A stretch of DNA of 64,000 nucleotides from Nocardioidaceae bacterium (GCA_018672315.1 CP076053.1:310001-374000); one strand, 5' to 3'; shown: positions 8,825 through 18,232, counted from the first letter of the stretch. Numbers and translations: made by a program. Notes: generated by a model not told the origin, from the letters alone.

Positions 8825-8867
8825 GATCGGGGAGCGCTGGACACACCAGGCGTGTCTGTTGCTCCCC
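8825..8867. repeat. Palindromic repeat copy A, 43 bp
   Basis: The element begins GATCGGGGAGC and ends GCTCCCC. The outer arms GGGGAGC/GCTCCCC pair over 7 bp and an inner GACAC/GTGTC pairs over 5 bp. Copy B at 9901-9943 matches it at about 37 of 43 positions in the same orientation. The two copies bracket the AbiEi/DUF559 gene. Confidence 0.85.
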
Positions 8868-8942
8868 GTTGGGATCGAGGGTTCTCCACAGGCTGGCTCC
8901 TCGCCACTTGGTGAGGCATCCGCTCGCGACGATGCTCGCCGG

Positions 8943-9896
8943 GTGCTCCCCGATCACACTGCTGCATCACCGCTGGGTGCGCTGCTCCTCGACCAGGACG
9001 GCGTGGTAGCCCGTCCTCAGCTCCTGACGCTCGGTCTCGTGCGCGCGGACATCCAGCGGATGCTCCGAAGGCGGGAGCTCGTGCGCGTGCATCAGTCTGT
9101 GTACGTCGACCACACGGGCCCGCTCACCTGGAATCAGCGCGCCTGGGCTGCGGTCCTCGCGTGCGCCCCAGCTGTGCTCGGGCATGATTCCGGGCTGCGC
9201 GCTCACGAGGGACCGGGCCGCCGCCGGCGCGACGATCTCCCGGTGCACGTGCTCGTGCCGTGGGAACGCAGACCCGGTCCGCTCGACGGCGTCGTCATCC
9301 ACCGCGTCCGTGACTTCGACGTGCGTGCCCGCTGGAACCATGCTCCACCACGGGACACCTACGAGGCTGCCGTGATTGATGTCGCCCTCGCCGCTCGTAC
9401 GCGTATGGACCGGATCGCCGAACTCAGCCGTGCGGTGCAGCAGCGGCGGACGACCGCGCAACGGCTGACAACTGAGATCCGACGCCGTTCACGCGTGCCC
9501 GATCGCACCTGGCTGCTGCACGTGCTCCAGGATGTGGCGGACGGCACGTGCTCGGCTCTCGAGCACGGCTATCTGCATCGCGTCGAGCGCGCCCACGGTC
9601 TGGGGCGTGCCCGTCGGCAGGTGCGGGACCGACTGGCTTCCGGCGCCATCTATCGGGACGTCGAATACGCCTCAGCGGACGGCAGCGCGCTCATGGTCGA
9701 GCTCGACGGGCGACTCCACCACGACTCGGCCGGCCAGCGCGATGCGGACCTGGACCGGGATCTGGAGACAGCCGCGTCCGGCAGCCGCACGGTCAGGCTC
9801 GGGTGGGGGCAAGTCTTCGGCAGCGGATGCCGCACCGCGGCGCTCATCGCTCGACTTCTGCACATCGAGCCTCGTCGCTGCCCCCGCTGCCGGTAA
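8943..9896 (+). CDS. AbiEi-type winged-helix plus DUF559 (nuclease-like) domain protein
   Basis: The N-terminal third (GALLLDQDGVVARPQLLTLG, LVRVHQSVYVDHTGPLT) resembles the winged-helix domain of type IV toxin-antitoxin AbiEi antitoxins. The C-terminus (LMVELDGRLHHDS, then RDADLDRDLETAASGSRTVRLGWGQVF) resembles DUF559, a very-short-patch-repair or PD-(D/E)xK-like fold with VELDG as the probable metal site. Such fusions are common in actinobacteria and their function is not established. The reading frame is open far upstream; GTG 8943 is the first sensible start but lacks a strong ribosome-binding site. No toxin partner is adjacent. The gene sits alone between two palindromes (8825-8867 and 9901-9943), which suggests acquisition or movement as a unit. 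Confidence 0.75.
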   Translation: MLPDHTAASPLGALLLDQDGVVARPQLLTLGLVRADIQRMLRRRELVRVHQSVYVDHTGPLTWNQRAWAAVLACAPAVLGHDSGLRAHEGPGRRRRDDLPVHVLVPWERRPGPLDGVVIHRVRDFDVRARWNHAPPRDTYEAAVIDVALAARTRMDRIAELSRAVQQRRTTAQRLTTEIRRRSRVPDRTWLLHVLQDVADGTCSALEHGYLHRVERAHGLGRARRQVRDRLASGAIYRDVEYASADGSALMVELDGRLHHDSAGQRDADLDRDLETAASGSRTVRLGWGQVFGSGCRTAALIARLLHIEPRRCPRCR

Positions 9897-9900
9897 TGAG

Positions 9901-9943
9901 GATCGGGGAGCTCTGTACACACATGGTGTGTCTGATGCTCCCC
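9901..9943. repeat. Palindromic repeat copy B, 43 bp
   Basis: Second copy of the element at 8825-8867, starting four bases after the stop codon of the AbiEi/DUF559 gene. The arms GGGGAGC/GCTCCCC are unchanged and the inner stem reads ACACAC/GTGTGT. It could serve as a terminator for the gene, but copy A upstream shows it is a repeated unit. Confidence 0.85.
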
Positions 9944-9970
9944 GCTCCCCCTCACATCGGGCTCAACTGC

Positions 9971-10330
9971 TCAGCGGTCGATCTGCTGCAACGCGTAGGA
10001 GTTGCCGTCGGGGTCGGCGAACTGCGCGTAGTGCACTCCCCCGACGTCGACCGGCTCGGTGACCTCCACCCCGCGCGCCACCAGCTCGGCACGCGTCGCG
10101 GCGATGTCGTCGACGACGAGGTGCATGCCGACCACGCGCGGGGCGTCGGGGCTCGTCATCCCGGTGCCGAACGAGATCGAGCAGGCCGACCCGGGCGGAG
10201 TCAGCTGCACGACGCGGACGCCGTCGCCGGGGCTGACGTCGTGGTCGAGCCGGAACCCGACCTGGTCGCGGTAGAACACCAGCGACCGGTCGACGTCGGT
10301 GACCGGCAGCGGGATCAGCTCGAGGCGCAT
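9971..10330 (-). CDS. VOC family (glyoxalase/dioxygenase fold) protein
   Basis: Complete 119-residue vicinal oxygen chelate protein with paired beta-alpha-beta-beta-beta modules: the first begins MRLELIPLPVTDVDRSLVFYRDQVGF and the second includes VVGMHLVVDDIAATRAELVARG and ends with ADPDGNSYALQQ. Proteins of this size include glyoxalase I-like enzymes and bleomycin-type resistance proteins; metal-binding positions such as the His in GMHLVVDD and the C-terminal region are present, but no substrate can be assigned. It is followed on the same strand by no partner and is close to a second, damaged VOC gene. Confidence 0.87.
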   Translation of the reverse strand: MRLELIPLPVTDVDRSLVFYRDQVGFRLDHDVSPGDGVRVVQLTPPGSACSISFGTGMTSPDAPRVVGMHLVVDDIAATRAELVARGVEVTEPVDVGGVHYAQFADPDGNSYALQQIDR

Positions 10331-10363
10331 GCGCGGATCCTGGCACGGGCGCGAGCCACGCCC

Positions 10364-10729
10364 CTAGGGCAGGACGAGCGCCCCCTCGGGCCCCGGGTTG
10401 TGCGCGATCTCCCAGCGGTAGCCGTCGGGGTCGGCGAAGTAGCCGGTGTAGCCGCCCCACTCCCGGTGAGCGGCCCCGGAGACCTCCGCCCCGGCTGCCT
10501 GCGCCTCGGCGAGGACCCGGTCGACGTCCTCGGGGGTGCGTACGTTGTGCGCGAGCGTCACCGGGGCCAGCCCGGAGCCACGGCGCAGCGGCCCGACCTC
10601 GGCCTCGAAGCCGGCCTCGGCCCACAGCGACAGCATCACCAGCTCGCCGACGCGGATCATCAGCACCTCGCCGGGCACGTACGTCGCCGCCTCCCAGCCG
10701 AGGCGGTCGACGTAGAAGGCGCGACTCAG
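10364..10729 (-). pseudogene. VOC family protein lacking a normal start (possibly 5'-truncated)
   Basis: The frame from [15 protein letters not shown] to FADPDGYRWEIAHNPGPEG is an evident VOC protein, but the first beta strand expected before it is missing. No ATG, GTG or TTG lies in frame nearby. The frame runs back into the 3' end of ilvD in another reading frame. The only start-like codon is a CTG at 10729 that overlaps the ilvD stop as CTGA, a geometry like the usual ATGA/GTGA coupling. Either translation begins at this CTG and gives a shortened protein, or the gene lost its 5' end. It stops with TAG at 10364. Confidence 0.6.
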
Positions 10730-12399
10730 CCGCAGATCGCGCCGTGGGCCGCGGACTGCACGACCTTGGCGTACTTGCCCAGCACACCGCGCGTGTACTT
10801 GGGCGGGTGCGGCGCCCAGCCGTCCTGGCGCGCCTCCAGGTCGTCCATCTCGACCTCGAGGGTGCGGCCCGCGACGTCGAGCACGATCGGGTCGCCGTCG
10901 CGTACGAAGGCGATGGGTCCGGCATCCACGGCCTCCGGCGCGATGTGACCGACGCACAGGCCCGTGGTGCCGCCAGAGAAGCGCCCGTCGGTCACGAGCA
11001 GCACGTCCTTGCCGAGACCGGCGCCCTTGATCGCCCCGGTGATGGCGAGCATCTCGCGCATGCCGGGACCGCCCTTGGGCCCCTCGTAGCGGATCACCAC
11101 CACGTCGCCCGCGACGATGCGTCCCTCGGTCAGCGCGTCGAGCGCGGCCCGCTCGCCGTCGAAGACCCGGGCGGTGCCACGGAAGACGTCGGAGTCGAAG
11201 CCGGCGCTCTTGACGACCGCACCCTCGGGGGCCAGAGAGCCCTTCAGGATCGTCAGGCCGCCGGAGGCGTGGATCGGGGCGTCCATCGCGCGGATGATGT
11301 CGCCGTCGACGGCCGGCGGAGTGAGCGCCTCGAGGTTCTCCCCCATCGTCCTGCCGGTGACGGTCAGGCAGTCGCCGTCCATGAGGCCGGCGTCGAGCAG
11401 CGCCTTCATCACCATCGGGATGCCGCCGACCTTGTCGACGTCGTTCATCACGTAGCGACCGAACGGCTTGAGGTCGCCCAGGTGCGGCACCTTGTCGCCG
11501 ATGCGGTTGAAGTCGTCGAGGGTCAGGTCGACCTCGGCCTCGCGGGCGATCGCGAGCAGGTGCAGCACCGCGTTGGTGGAGCCGCCGAGCGCCATCACCA
11601 CGGCGATGGCGTTCTCGAACGCGGGACGGGTCATGACCTGGCGGGCGGTGATGCCCTGCCGCAGCATCTCGACGACCGCCTCACCGGAGCGGTGCGCGAA
11701 ACCGTCGCGGCGGCGGTCGACCGCCGGCGGGGCCGCGGACCCGGGCAGCGACATGCCCAGCGCCTCGCCGACCGAGGCCATCGTGTTGGCCGTGTACATG
11801 CCGCCGCAGGCGCCCTCACCGGGGCAGATCGCCCGCTCGATGCGGTCGACCTCGTCGCGGCTGATCTTGCCGGCCAGGCACGCGCCGACCGCCTCGAAGG
11901 CGTCGATGATCGTCACGTCGCGGCCGTCGACGTTGCCCGGCATGATGGAGCCCGCGTACAGGAAGACCGAGGCCAGGTCGAGCCGTGCCGCGGCCATCAG
12001 CATGCCCGGCAGCGACTTGTCGCAGCCCGCCAGCAGCACCGACCCGTCGAGACGCTCGGCCATCATCACGGTCTCGACGGAGTCGGCGATGACCTCGCGG
12101 GAGACCAGCGAGAAGTGCATGCCCTCGTGCCCCATCGAGATGCCGTCGGAGACCGAGATGGTGCCGAACTCCAGCGGGTAGCCGCCGGCGGCGTGCACAC
12201 CGTTCTTCACGGCCTTCGCGAGACGGTCGAGCGAGAGGTTGCACGGGGTGATCTCGTTCCACGACGAGGCCACGCCGATCTGCGGCTTGGTGAAGTCCTC
12301 GTCGCCCATGCCGACGGCGCGGAGCATGCCGCGCGCGGCCGCCCTCTCGAGTCCGTCGGTGACGTCGCGGGAACGGGGCTTCATGTCGTGCTCGGTCAT
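10726..12399 (-). CDS. ilvD: Dihydroxy-acid dehydratase
   Basis: Iron-sulfur enzyme that converts dihydroxy-acids to 2-keto acids, the third common step of isoleucine and valine synthesis. The 557-residue length matches the family. The three Cys positions expected for a [2Fe-2S] cluster are visible at C53 ([10 protein letters not shown]), C126 (AGCDKSLPG) and C198 ([15 protein letters not shown]). ATG 12399 gives [17 protein letters not shown] -10-like box (12412-12407) ends 7 bases before the ATG, so the message is probably leaderless. The stop overlaps the CTG of the damaged VOC frame. Confidence 0.96.
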   Translation of the reverse strand: MTEHDMKPRSRDVTDGLERAAARGMLRAVGMGDEDFTKPQIGVASSWNEITPCNLSLDRLAKAVKNGVHAAGGYPLEFGTISVSDGISMGHEGMHFSLVSREVIADSVETVMMAERLDGSVLLAGCDKSLPGMLMAAARLDLASVFLYAGSIMPGNVDGRDVTIIDAFEAVGACLAGKISRDEVDRIERAICPGEGACGGMYTANTMASVGEALGMSLPGSAAPPAVDRRRDGFAHRSGEAVVEMLRQGITARQVMTRPAFENAIAVVMALGGSTNAVLHLLAIAREAEVDLTLDDFNRIGDKVPHLGDLKPFGRYVMNDVDKVGGIPMVMKALLDAGLMDGDCLTVTGRTMGENLEALTPPAVDGDIIRAMDAPIHASGGLTILKGSLAPEGAVVKSAGFDSDVFRGTARVFDGERAALDALTEGRIVAGDVVVIRYEGPKGGPGMREMLAITGAIKGAGLGKDVLLVTDGRFSGGTTGLCVGHIAPEAVDAGPIAFVRDGDPIVLDVAGRTLEVEMDDLEARQDGWAPHPPKYTRGVLGKYAKVVQSAAHGAICG

Positions 12400-12434
12400 G
12401 CCGGTCAGCCTAGACGCGTGCCGCGTGGTGCCCC

Positions 12435-13580
12435 TCAGCCGTCCGCGTACGCAGGGGCGAGCGCGAGCTCGTGCTCGCCCCACCGGCCGACGAGCGCCTC
12501 GCGCAGCTCGCCCGCGACGTCGCTCGGCCCGGCGTGCCCGAGGGCGGCCGCCTGACGGAGCCGGTCGAGCAGCAGGGCGCGTCGTCCCGGCGCGGGCTCG
12601 CCACCGGGGCCACCGGCCGGCCCGTCGCCGTCCATCGCGCCGCGCAGGAACCAGCCGGCGCTGGCCAGGCACCAGGCGAGCACCGCCCGGTCGAGCAGGT
12701 CGGCGGCGTCCTCGCGTGCCAGCCACGCCTCGGGGCCGAGCCTCTCGGCGTACGCCCGGTGCGCCTGGTCGACCACGCGCGCGGGCAGGCGCCACGAGCA
12801 CCAGCAGGTGGGCCACGGCACCTGGAGGTAGGCGAGGTCCCAGGCGGGGTGACGGAAGGCGGCGAACTCGAAGTCGAGGAGCACCACCCCGGCCCCGCCG
12901 CCACCGTCGGGGCCCGGCAGCAGCCGGTTGTTGTCGGGGCAGGTGTCACCCGGGCTCAGCACCGAGTCGGCCGGGTCGGTCAGGGGCTCGAGCACCGCGC
13001 GCACCTGCTCGGCCAGCACCTCCGAAGTGGGGAGCCCGAGCTCGACGCTCAGCGACTGCAGCTCGCCGACGGCCTCGACGAGCTGGTCGACCGCCTCCGG
13101 TGGCTCCACCCGCCCGTCGAACGCGCTGCCGCACCCGCCGTGGCGCTCGAGGACCTCGACGAAGTCCTCGCGCCGGCCCCAGGAGTGCTGGTGCAGCCGA
13201 CCGAGCGTGTCGGCCCAGCCGGTGACGGCATCGGTGGCCTCGTGAGCCGCCGCAGCGGAGACGGGTTCGGTGTGGAGCAGGTCGGAGAGCGCGCGTCCGC
13301 CGCCGAGGTCCTCCATCAGCAGCACCGGCGGGTCGGTGGCGACACCGACCAGGCGGGGCGCGAGGTCGGAGCCCGCGACGACGAGACCCGCGGCCTCGCG
13401 GGCGACGGGATTGCCGCTGGACTGCAGGTAGGACTTCAGGATCCAGGTGCGTTCGCCGTCACCGACGCGGCGTACGTCGTTGCGTCCCCCCGCCGACTCG
13501 TCGCGGATCACCTCGACCGTCTCCACCGACGAGCCCGCGAGGGCGGAGGCTTCGCGCAACCACTGCTTGGGACCGGACAT
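12435..13580 (-). CDS. APH-like phosphotransferase family protein
   Basis: Protein-kinase-like fold of the aminoglycoside phosphotransferase/choline kinase group. Visible parts are an N-lobe strand pair ([19 protein letters not shown]), the hinge [13 protein letters not shown], a catalytic loop reading [11 protein letters not shown] and the metal motif [18 protein letters not shown]. In typical members the loop is HGDxxxxN; here His is replaced by Pro while Asp and Asn remain. The substrate is unknown and antibiotic resistance should not be assumed. ATG 13580 (MSGPKQWL) was chosen. The gene diverges from the EamA exporter at 13660. Confidence 0.82.
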   Translation of the reverse strand: MSGPKQWLREASALAGSSVETVEVIRDESAGGRNDVRRVGDGERTWILKSYLQSSGNPVAREAAGLVVAGSDLAPRLVGVATDPPVLLMEDLGGGRALSDLLHTEPVSAAAAHEATDAVTGWADTLGRLHQHSWGRREDFVEVLERHGGCGSAFDGRVEPPEAVDQLVEAVGELQSLSVELGLPTSEVLAEQVRAVLEPLTDPADSVLSPGDTCPDNNRLLPGPDGGGGAGVVLLDFEFAAFRHPAWDLAYLQVPWPTCWCSWRLPARVVDQAHRAYAERLGPEAWLAREDAADLLDRAVLAWCLASAGWFLRGAMDGDGPAGGPGGEPAPGRRALLLDRLRQAAALGHAGPSDVAGELREALVGRWGEHELALAPAYADG

Positions 13581-13659
13581 CGCGGCCACTGTAGGTGCGC
13601 CCGGACCTGGCGGTGCTGCACCGACACCCGCTGTGCTTCGCTTCGGAGGTGATCGTCCG

Positions 13660-14610
13660 ATGATGGCGGCAGACCGGGTCCCCGCGCCGATCCGGCGGGC
13701 CCTGACCTCCCCGGTGCTGCTCGTGCTCGGCGCCGTCGTCAGCGTGCAGGTCGGCGCCGGGGTCGCCAAGAGCGGGTTCGAGGCCGCCGGCGCCACGGGT
13801 CTGGTCTTCCTGCGGCTGGGCATCGCCGCGGTGATCCTGGTGGTGCTGGTCCGACCGCGACTGCGCGGTCACAGCGCCCGGGCCTGGCGCACGGTGGTGG
13901 CGTACGCGACCGCGCTCGCCGTCATGAACTGGGCCTTCTACCAGGCCTTCGCCCGGATCGAGCTCGGCATCGCGGTGACGATCGAGTTCCTGGGGCCGCT
14001 CGCCGTGGCCGTGCTGGGCTCGCGGCGCGTACGCGACGTCGGGTGGGCCCTGCTGGCCGGCCTGGGGGTGGCGGCCCTGGGTCTCGGCCCCACCGAGCTC
14101 GACCCCGCCGGCGTGGGCTTCGCGCTGCTCGCCGCCGCGGCATGGGCGGCGTACATCCTCACCAGCGCCGGCACCGGTCGCCACTGGGAGGGCCTGGACG
14201 GTCTGGCCGTGGCGAGCACCCTGGCGGCGCTGATGGTCGTCCCTCCGCTGCTCCTGCCCGCCGGCTCGGCCGGGCTCCCCGCCGGGTCGACGTTCCTCGA
14301 CCTCTTCACCCCCACCGTGCTCCTCGCCGGCGCGGGCGCGGCCCTGCTCAGCTCGGTCATCCCGTACGCGCTCGAGCTGCGTGCGCTGCGGTCGTTGCCG
14401 CCGCGCACCTTCGGGGTGCTCCTCAGCCTCGAGCCCGCGGTCGCAGCGGCGGTCGGGGTCGTCCTGCTCTCGGAGCGTCTGGAACTGCTCGGCTGGGTCG
14501 CGATCGCCGCCGTGGTCGCCGCGTCGATCGGCGCCACCCGCTCGCGCGCCGAGACGCGTCGTCCCAGAGACCAGGCCGCGGCGGACGACGCGCACGCCCG
14601 TCTCGCATGA
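13660..14610 (+). CDS. EamA/DMT superfamily exporter (RhtA-like)
   Basis: Integral membrane protein with about ten hydrophobic segments in two EamA halves (for example VLLVLGAVVSVQVGAGVAKSG and VLLAGAGAALLSSVIPYALELRAL). The second half, with SSVIPYALELRALRSLPPRTFGVLLSLEPAVAA, closely recalls the RhtA threonine/homoserine exporter group. GGAGGTGAT lies ten bases before ATG 13660 (MMAADR); ATG 13663 is an alternative. Export of amino acids or small metabolites is likely but the substrate is not determined. It stands alone, divergent from the APH-like gene. Confidence 0.88.
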   Translation: MMAADRVPAPIRRALTSPVLLVLGAVVSVQVGAGVAKSGFEAAGATGLVFLRLGIAAVILVVLVRPRLRGHSARAWRTVVAYATALAVMNWAFYQAFARIELGIAVTIEFLGPLAVAVLGSRRVRDVGWALLAGLGVAALGLGPTELDPAGVGFALLAAAAWAAYILTSAGTGRHWEGLDGLAVASTLAALMVVPPLLLPAGSAGLPAGSTFLDLFTPTVLLAGAGAALLSSVIPYALELRALRSLPPRTFGVLLSLEPAVAAAVGVVLLSERLELLGWVAIAAVVAASIGATRSRAETRRPRDQAAADDAHARLA

Positions 14611-14793
14611 CGAGACGCCATGTTTGCGTCCCGACCGCCAGAACCCGCTTCCCACGCGGGCGTCGCACAGTTCACACGGAAGCAACGTCCCGGTGACCTG
14701 CAGGGCGGTCTGGAGGCACTAGCGTTCTCTGCAACAGTTCGATAAACATGGGGCCGAGGCACACATACCTCTCCCTGGCACGAAAGAGGACCA

Positions 14794-15141
14794 ATGACAG
14801 CCACTCGGGCCTTCGACGCGGGCGACCCCCGCGTGTCGCCTGCACTGTCCTCCCACCTGGAGCAGCACGTCGCACGGCAGCAGCAGAGCAGCCGGCTCGT
14901 CCGCGGATCGCTCGGGGAGCAGGGCGGCCTCGCCGCCGCGCTGTGGGGCGTACGCCGCCTCTCCGACGTCGTCCTCGACTGGCCGACGCGGTCCCACCGC
15001 CGCTCGCTGCGCAACGCGATGCTGGCCTCCACGGTGCTCGTCGAGCGTCGCATCGAGCGTGACGACGTCGAGTCCTTCCTCCACGACCTCGAGCAGCGCC
15101 GCTCCGAGGCCGGGACCCCGGGCGCCTCGCAGCACCCCTGA
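14794..15141 (+). CDS. Hypothetical protein, 115 residues
   Basis: Not recognised. The product is soluble, mostly helical and rich in Arg, Ser and Leu, with segments such as SSHLEQHVARQQQSSRLVRG and RIERDDVESFLHDLEQRRSE. No signal peptide or membrane segment is visible. AGAGGA lies 4 bases before the ATG, which supports translation, and the codon use matches the neighbours. It is followed 48 bases later by an alpha/beta hydrolase on the same strand, so co-transcription is possible. Confidence 0.6.
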   Translation: MTATRAFDAGDPRVSPALSSHLEQHVARQQQSSRLVRGSLGEQGGLAAALWGVRRLSDVVLDWPTRSHRRSLRNAMLASTVLVERRIERDDVESFLHDLEQRRSEAGTPGASQHP

Positions 15142-15189
15142 TCGCGCGTCCGCGCGACGCCGCGGCGGCTGACCGGGCAGACTGGTCCG

Positions 15190-16107
15190 GTGAGTTCGTA
15201 CACCCCTCGCGACCGCACGCTCCCCGGTGAGCAGCTGCGGTTCTTCGACGTCACCGCAGCCGACGGCACCCGCCTCCGGGCATGGACCAACGACGCCGAG
15301 GGGCCCACGGTCGTGCTGTGCAACGGCTTGGGCACGAACGCCTACTGCTGGCCGGCCCTGCTGCGACCGGACTGCGGCGTGCGGGTCGTCTCGTGGAACC
15401 ACCGCGGGGTGGGCGGGTCCGAACGCCCCTCCGACCCCGACGCCGTCGACATCGAGGACTTCGCCCGCGACGCCGTCGCGGTCATGGACCACCTCGGCAT
15501 CGCCTCGGCGCCGATGATGGGCTGGTCGATGGGGGTCAACACCATCTTCGAGGCGGCCGTCAGCCATCCCGACCGCGTCGACGGGCTGTTCGCGGTCGGC
15601 GGGGTGCCCGGCGACACCTTCGCGAGCATGCTCGCGCCCCTGGGGGTCCCACGTGCGGCGCGCAAGCACATGACCGTCAACGCGGCGCGCCTCATGAAGC
15701 AGCTCGGCGGGCCGCTGACGACGCTCGCCCGCACCTTCCCGTTCAACCACCACATGACGGCCGCCCTCCAGCACTCCGGCTTCATGTTGCCGACGGGTGA
15801 GACACCGCTGGTGCAGCGCGCGGTGCGGGAGTTCCTCACCACGCCCATCGACTGGTACATGCACCTGGCGCTGCACTCCTCGCTCCACCTGCGGGTGTCG
15901 CTGAGCGAGATCGACGTGCCGACCAGCTTCGTCGCCGGCACCTACGACGTGCTGGCCTCGGCCGCCGACATGAGGACGGCCGCCGCGCGCACCGACGGTG
16001 ACTACCTCGAGCTGGCCGCCAGCCACTTCCTGCCCCTGGAGCACCCCGACACCGTCCACGCCGCCCTCCTCGAGCTCGTACGCCAGTCGCGGCGGCAGGC
16101 TGCCTGA
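15190..16107 (+). CDS. Alpha/beta hydrolase
   Basis: Single-domain alpha/beta hydrolase of 305 residues. The nucleophile elbow is GWSMG (Ser about residue 115), the oxyanion turn is NGLGTNAYCW, the acid is probably Asp in GTYDVLAS and the base His in ASHFLPLEHP. A helical cap lies between residues 140 and 230. No signal peptide is present, so it is cytoplasmic. The family includes esterases, epoxide hydrolases and haloalkane dehalogenases, and the substrate cannot be read from sequence. GTG 15190 begins VSSYTPRDR. Confidence 0.85.
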   Translation: MSSYTPRDRTLPGEQLRFFDVTAADGTRLRAWTNDAEGPTVVLCNGLGTNAYCWPALLRPDCGVRVVSWNHRGVGGSERPSDPDAVDIEDFARDAVAVMDHLGIASAPMMGWSMGVNTIFEAAVSHPDRVDGLFAVGGVPGDTFASMLAPLGVPRAARKHMTVNAARLMKQLGGPLTTLARTFPFNHHMTAALQHSGFMLPTGETPLVQRAVREFLTTPIDWYMHLALHSSLHLRVSLSEIDVPTSFVAGTYDVLASAADMRTAAARTDGDYLELAASHFLPLEHPDTVHAALLELVRQSRRQAA

Positions 16108-16152
16108 GCTCTGGCCGCCGCCGCGCGACCGGGTGCCTGCCACGATCGAGGC

Positions 16153-17406
16153 ATGCGTACGCCACGCCCCGGCCACCCCCGCACGTCGTCCGCCCTCCGA
16201 CGACGGAGGGTCTACGCCGCGCTCGCCGTCGCGACGATGACCTCGACGTCTCTCGCCGCCTGCGGCGGCGACGACGACGCCGGTGCCGACCCGCCACCGG
16301 CCTCCGGTGGCCCGACGACCTCGCAGGCACCGGCGCCGTCCAGCGAGGCTCCGTCGGAGTCCCGGGGTTCTGCGACCGACGGGGCCACGGATCCGACCGG
16401 GCCGACGGAGCCGACGGTGGTGGCGACAGCGGCGGCGCAGCTGCAGGCGCCGTGGGGACTGGACTTCCTGCCCGACGGGTCCGCGCTGGTCACCGAGCGT
16501 GACACCACGAGGGTGCTGCACCTCGTGCCGCAGCCGGGTCAGCAGCGGTACGACGTGCGCGAGGTCGCGACGGTCGACCAGGCCGCGCCCGAGGGCGAGT
16601 CGGGGCTGCTCGGCATCGCCGTCTCGCCCTCCTTCGAGCAGGACCAGCGGGTCTTCCTCTACGTCTCCACGGCCGAGGACAACCGGGTGCTGCGCACCAC
16701 CTTCGACGGCTCCTCGCTCGGTGAGCTCGAGCCGATCCTCACCGGCATCCCCAACGGCTTCATCCACGACGGAGGCCGGTTGGCCTTCGGACCCGACGGC
16801 TTCCTGTACGTCTCCACCGGCGAGATCGGGCAGCCCGACCTCGCGCAGGACCGCGGGTCGCTCGGCGGCAAGATCCTCCGGCTGACCGTCGACGGCGACC
16901 CGGCCCCCGGCAACCCCCGACCCGACTCGCCGATCTGGACCCTCGGTCACCGCAACGTCCAGGGCCTCGCCTTCGACGACCGTGACCGGTTGTGGGCCTC
17001 GGAGTTCGGCCAGGACGCCTGGGACGAGCTGAACCGGGTGGAGAAGGGCTCGAACTACGGCTGGCCGGCCGTGGAGGGCCGCGGCGGCGAGGACGCCCCC
17101 GAGGAGTTCCGTGACCCCGCGAGGCAGTGGGCGACCTCGGAGGCCTCCCCGTCCGGTCTGGCGTACGCAGACGGCTCGCTGTGGATGGCCGCCCTGCGTG
17201 GCAACCGGCTCTGGCAGGTGCCCGTGACGCAGGGCGGCACCGGGGAGCCCGTGCCCCACCTGGTCGGGGACTTCGGACGTCTCCGCACCGTCGCCGTGGC
17301 CCCGGACGGGCGCCTGTGGGTGACCACCTCCAACCGCGACGGCCGGGGCACGCCCGCCGACGCCGACGACCGCATCCTGGTCGTCGACACCGGCGAGGAC
17401 TCCTGA
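16153..17406 (+). CDS. PQQ-type sugar (glucose/sorbosone) dehydrogenase lipoprotein
   Basis: Exported lipoprotein: the lipobox is SLAACGG at about residues 35-41, after a Arg-rich n-region. A Ser/Pro/Thr linker follows, then a six-bladed propeller of the glucose/sorbosone dehydrogenase family. Recognisable motifs are APWGLDFLPDGSALVTER, GLLGIAVSPSF, HDGGRLAFGPDGFLYVSTGE, GGKILRLTVDG, GHRNVQGLAFD and the terminal propeller strand DGRLWVTTSNRDGRG. These proteins oxidise aldoses with pyrroloquinoline quinone and calcium at the cell surface; no PQQ synthesis genes are in the window. Direct use as a sugar dehydrogenase is likely but unproven. Confidence 0.88.
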   Translation: MRTPRPGHPRTSSALRRRRVYAALAVATMTSTSLAACGGDDDAGADPPPASGGPTTSQAPAPSSEAPSESRGSATDGATDPTGPTEPTVVATAAAQLQAPWGLDFLPDGSALVTERDTTRVLHLVPQPGQQRYDVREVATVDQAAPEGESGLLGIAVSPSFEQDQRVFLYVSTAEDNRVLRTTFDGSSLGELEPILTGIPNGFIHDGGRLAFGPDGFLYVSTGEIGQPDLAQDRGSLGGKILRLTVDGDPAPGNPRPDSPIWTLGHRNVQGLAFDDRDRLWASEFGQDAWDELNRVEKGSNYGWPAVEGRGGEDAPEEFRDPARQWATSEASPSGLAYADGSLWMAALRGNRLWQVPVTQGGTGEPVPHLVGDFGRLRTVAVAPDGRLWVTTSNRDGRGTPADADDRILVVDTGEDS

Positions 17407-17407
17407 C

Positions 17408-18232
17408 TCAGTCGACGACCACGCGCCGGTGGGCTCGGCGAAGGGTGGCCAGCACCGCGGGGCCGAGCGCGACGATCGCGATCGAGTTGGTCAGGGCACG
17501 GCCGGTGTCCCAGGACCCGGTCGAGGTCAGCAGGGTGTAGACGCCGAACCGCTCGAGGTTCTCCAGCAGCGGGGCGCCCGGTGCGAACGACAGCGAGCCG
17601 GTGTGGCCGGGCACCTCGATCCCGAGCACGAAGGGCCAGGTCGAGAGGTTCATCAGGAGCCCGAAGGCGTACGCGGCGACGATGCCGTAGACGACCAGCA
17701 TCGCGATCTCACGCCGTCCGCGGACCCGGCGTGGCAGGAGCCCGGCGCCGAGCCCCACCCACGCCGAGGCCAGCATCTGGAACGGCAGCCACGGGCCGAC
17801 CCCGGCGGTCACCAGCGCGGAGGCGAACAGCGACGTGCAGCCCAGCAGGAAGCCGAATCCCGGTCCGAAGACCCGCCCGGCCAGGATCAGCAGGAAGAAC
17901 ACGAGCTCCACGCCGGCCACGCCGGCACTCACGCCGCGCAGCACGGCGTTGATGGCCGTGAGCAGTCCGAGCACCGCGAGCACACGCGCGTCGACGCCGC
18001 CCTCGGACATCTCAGCGAGCACGACCACCAGCACGATCGGCAGCAGCAGCACGAAGACGAAGGGCGGGTCGACGCGCTCCCCCGGCACGGTCTGCAGCAG
18101 CAGCGGCCAGGTGAAGAACGCGAGCCCCAGCAACGTCGCCAGCGTCAGCGTCACGGCCGAGCGCAGCCCGACGCGTACGGCCGACCGGTCACCGGCGGGG
18201 CGCTGTGCCGGCGGGGCGTGGGTCCGGCTCAT
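17408..18232 (-). CDS. ECF transporter S component (predicted cobalamin, CbrT-like)
   Basis: Integral membrane substrate-binding subunit of an energy-coupling-factor importer. About six hydrophobic segments are visible, from SAVTLTLATLLGLAFFTWPLLL to RALTNSIAIVALGPAVLATL. The last gene of the B12-riboswitch operon, it overlaps the ATPase gene as ATGA at 18229-18232, which makes it part of the same complex. ATG 18232 (MSRTHAPP) was chosen over an upstream start. Substrate specificity is inferred from the riboswitch and neighbours, not from a binding motif. Confidence 0.85.
   Translation of the reverse strand: MSRTHAPPAQRPAGDRSAVRVGLRSAVTLTLATLLGLAFFTWPLLLQTVPGERVDPPFVFVLLLPIVLVVVLAEMSEGGVDARVLAVLGLLTAINAVLRGVSAGVAGVELVFFLLILAGRVFGPGFGFLLGCTSLFASALVTAGVGPWLPFQMLASAWVGLGAGLLPRRVRGRREIAMLVVYGIVAAYAFGLLMNLSTWPFVLGIEVPGHTGSLSFAPGAPLLENLERFGVYTLLTSTGSWDTGRALTNSIAIVALGPAVLATLRRAHRRVVVD

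Noticed and set aside
12435-13580. Antibiotic resistance gene
   Set aside because: The fold alone is not specific, the catalytic-loop His is missing, and no resistance context is visible.
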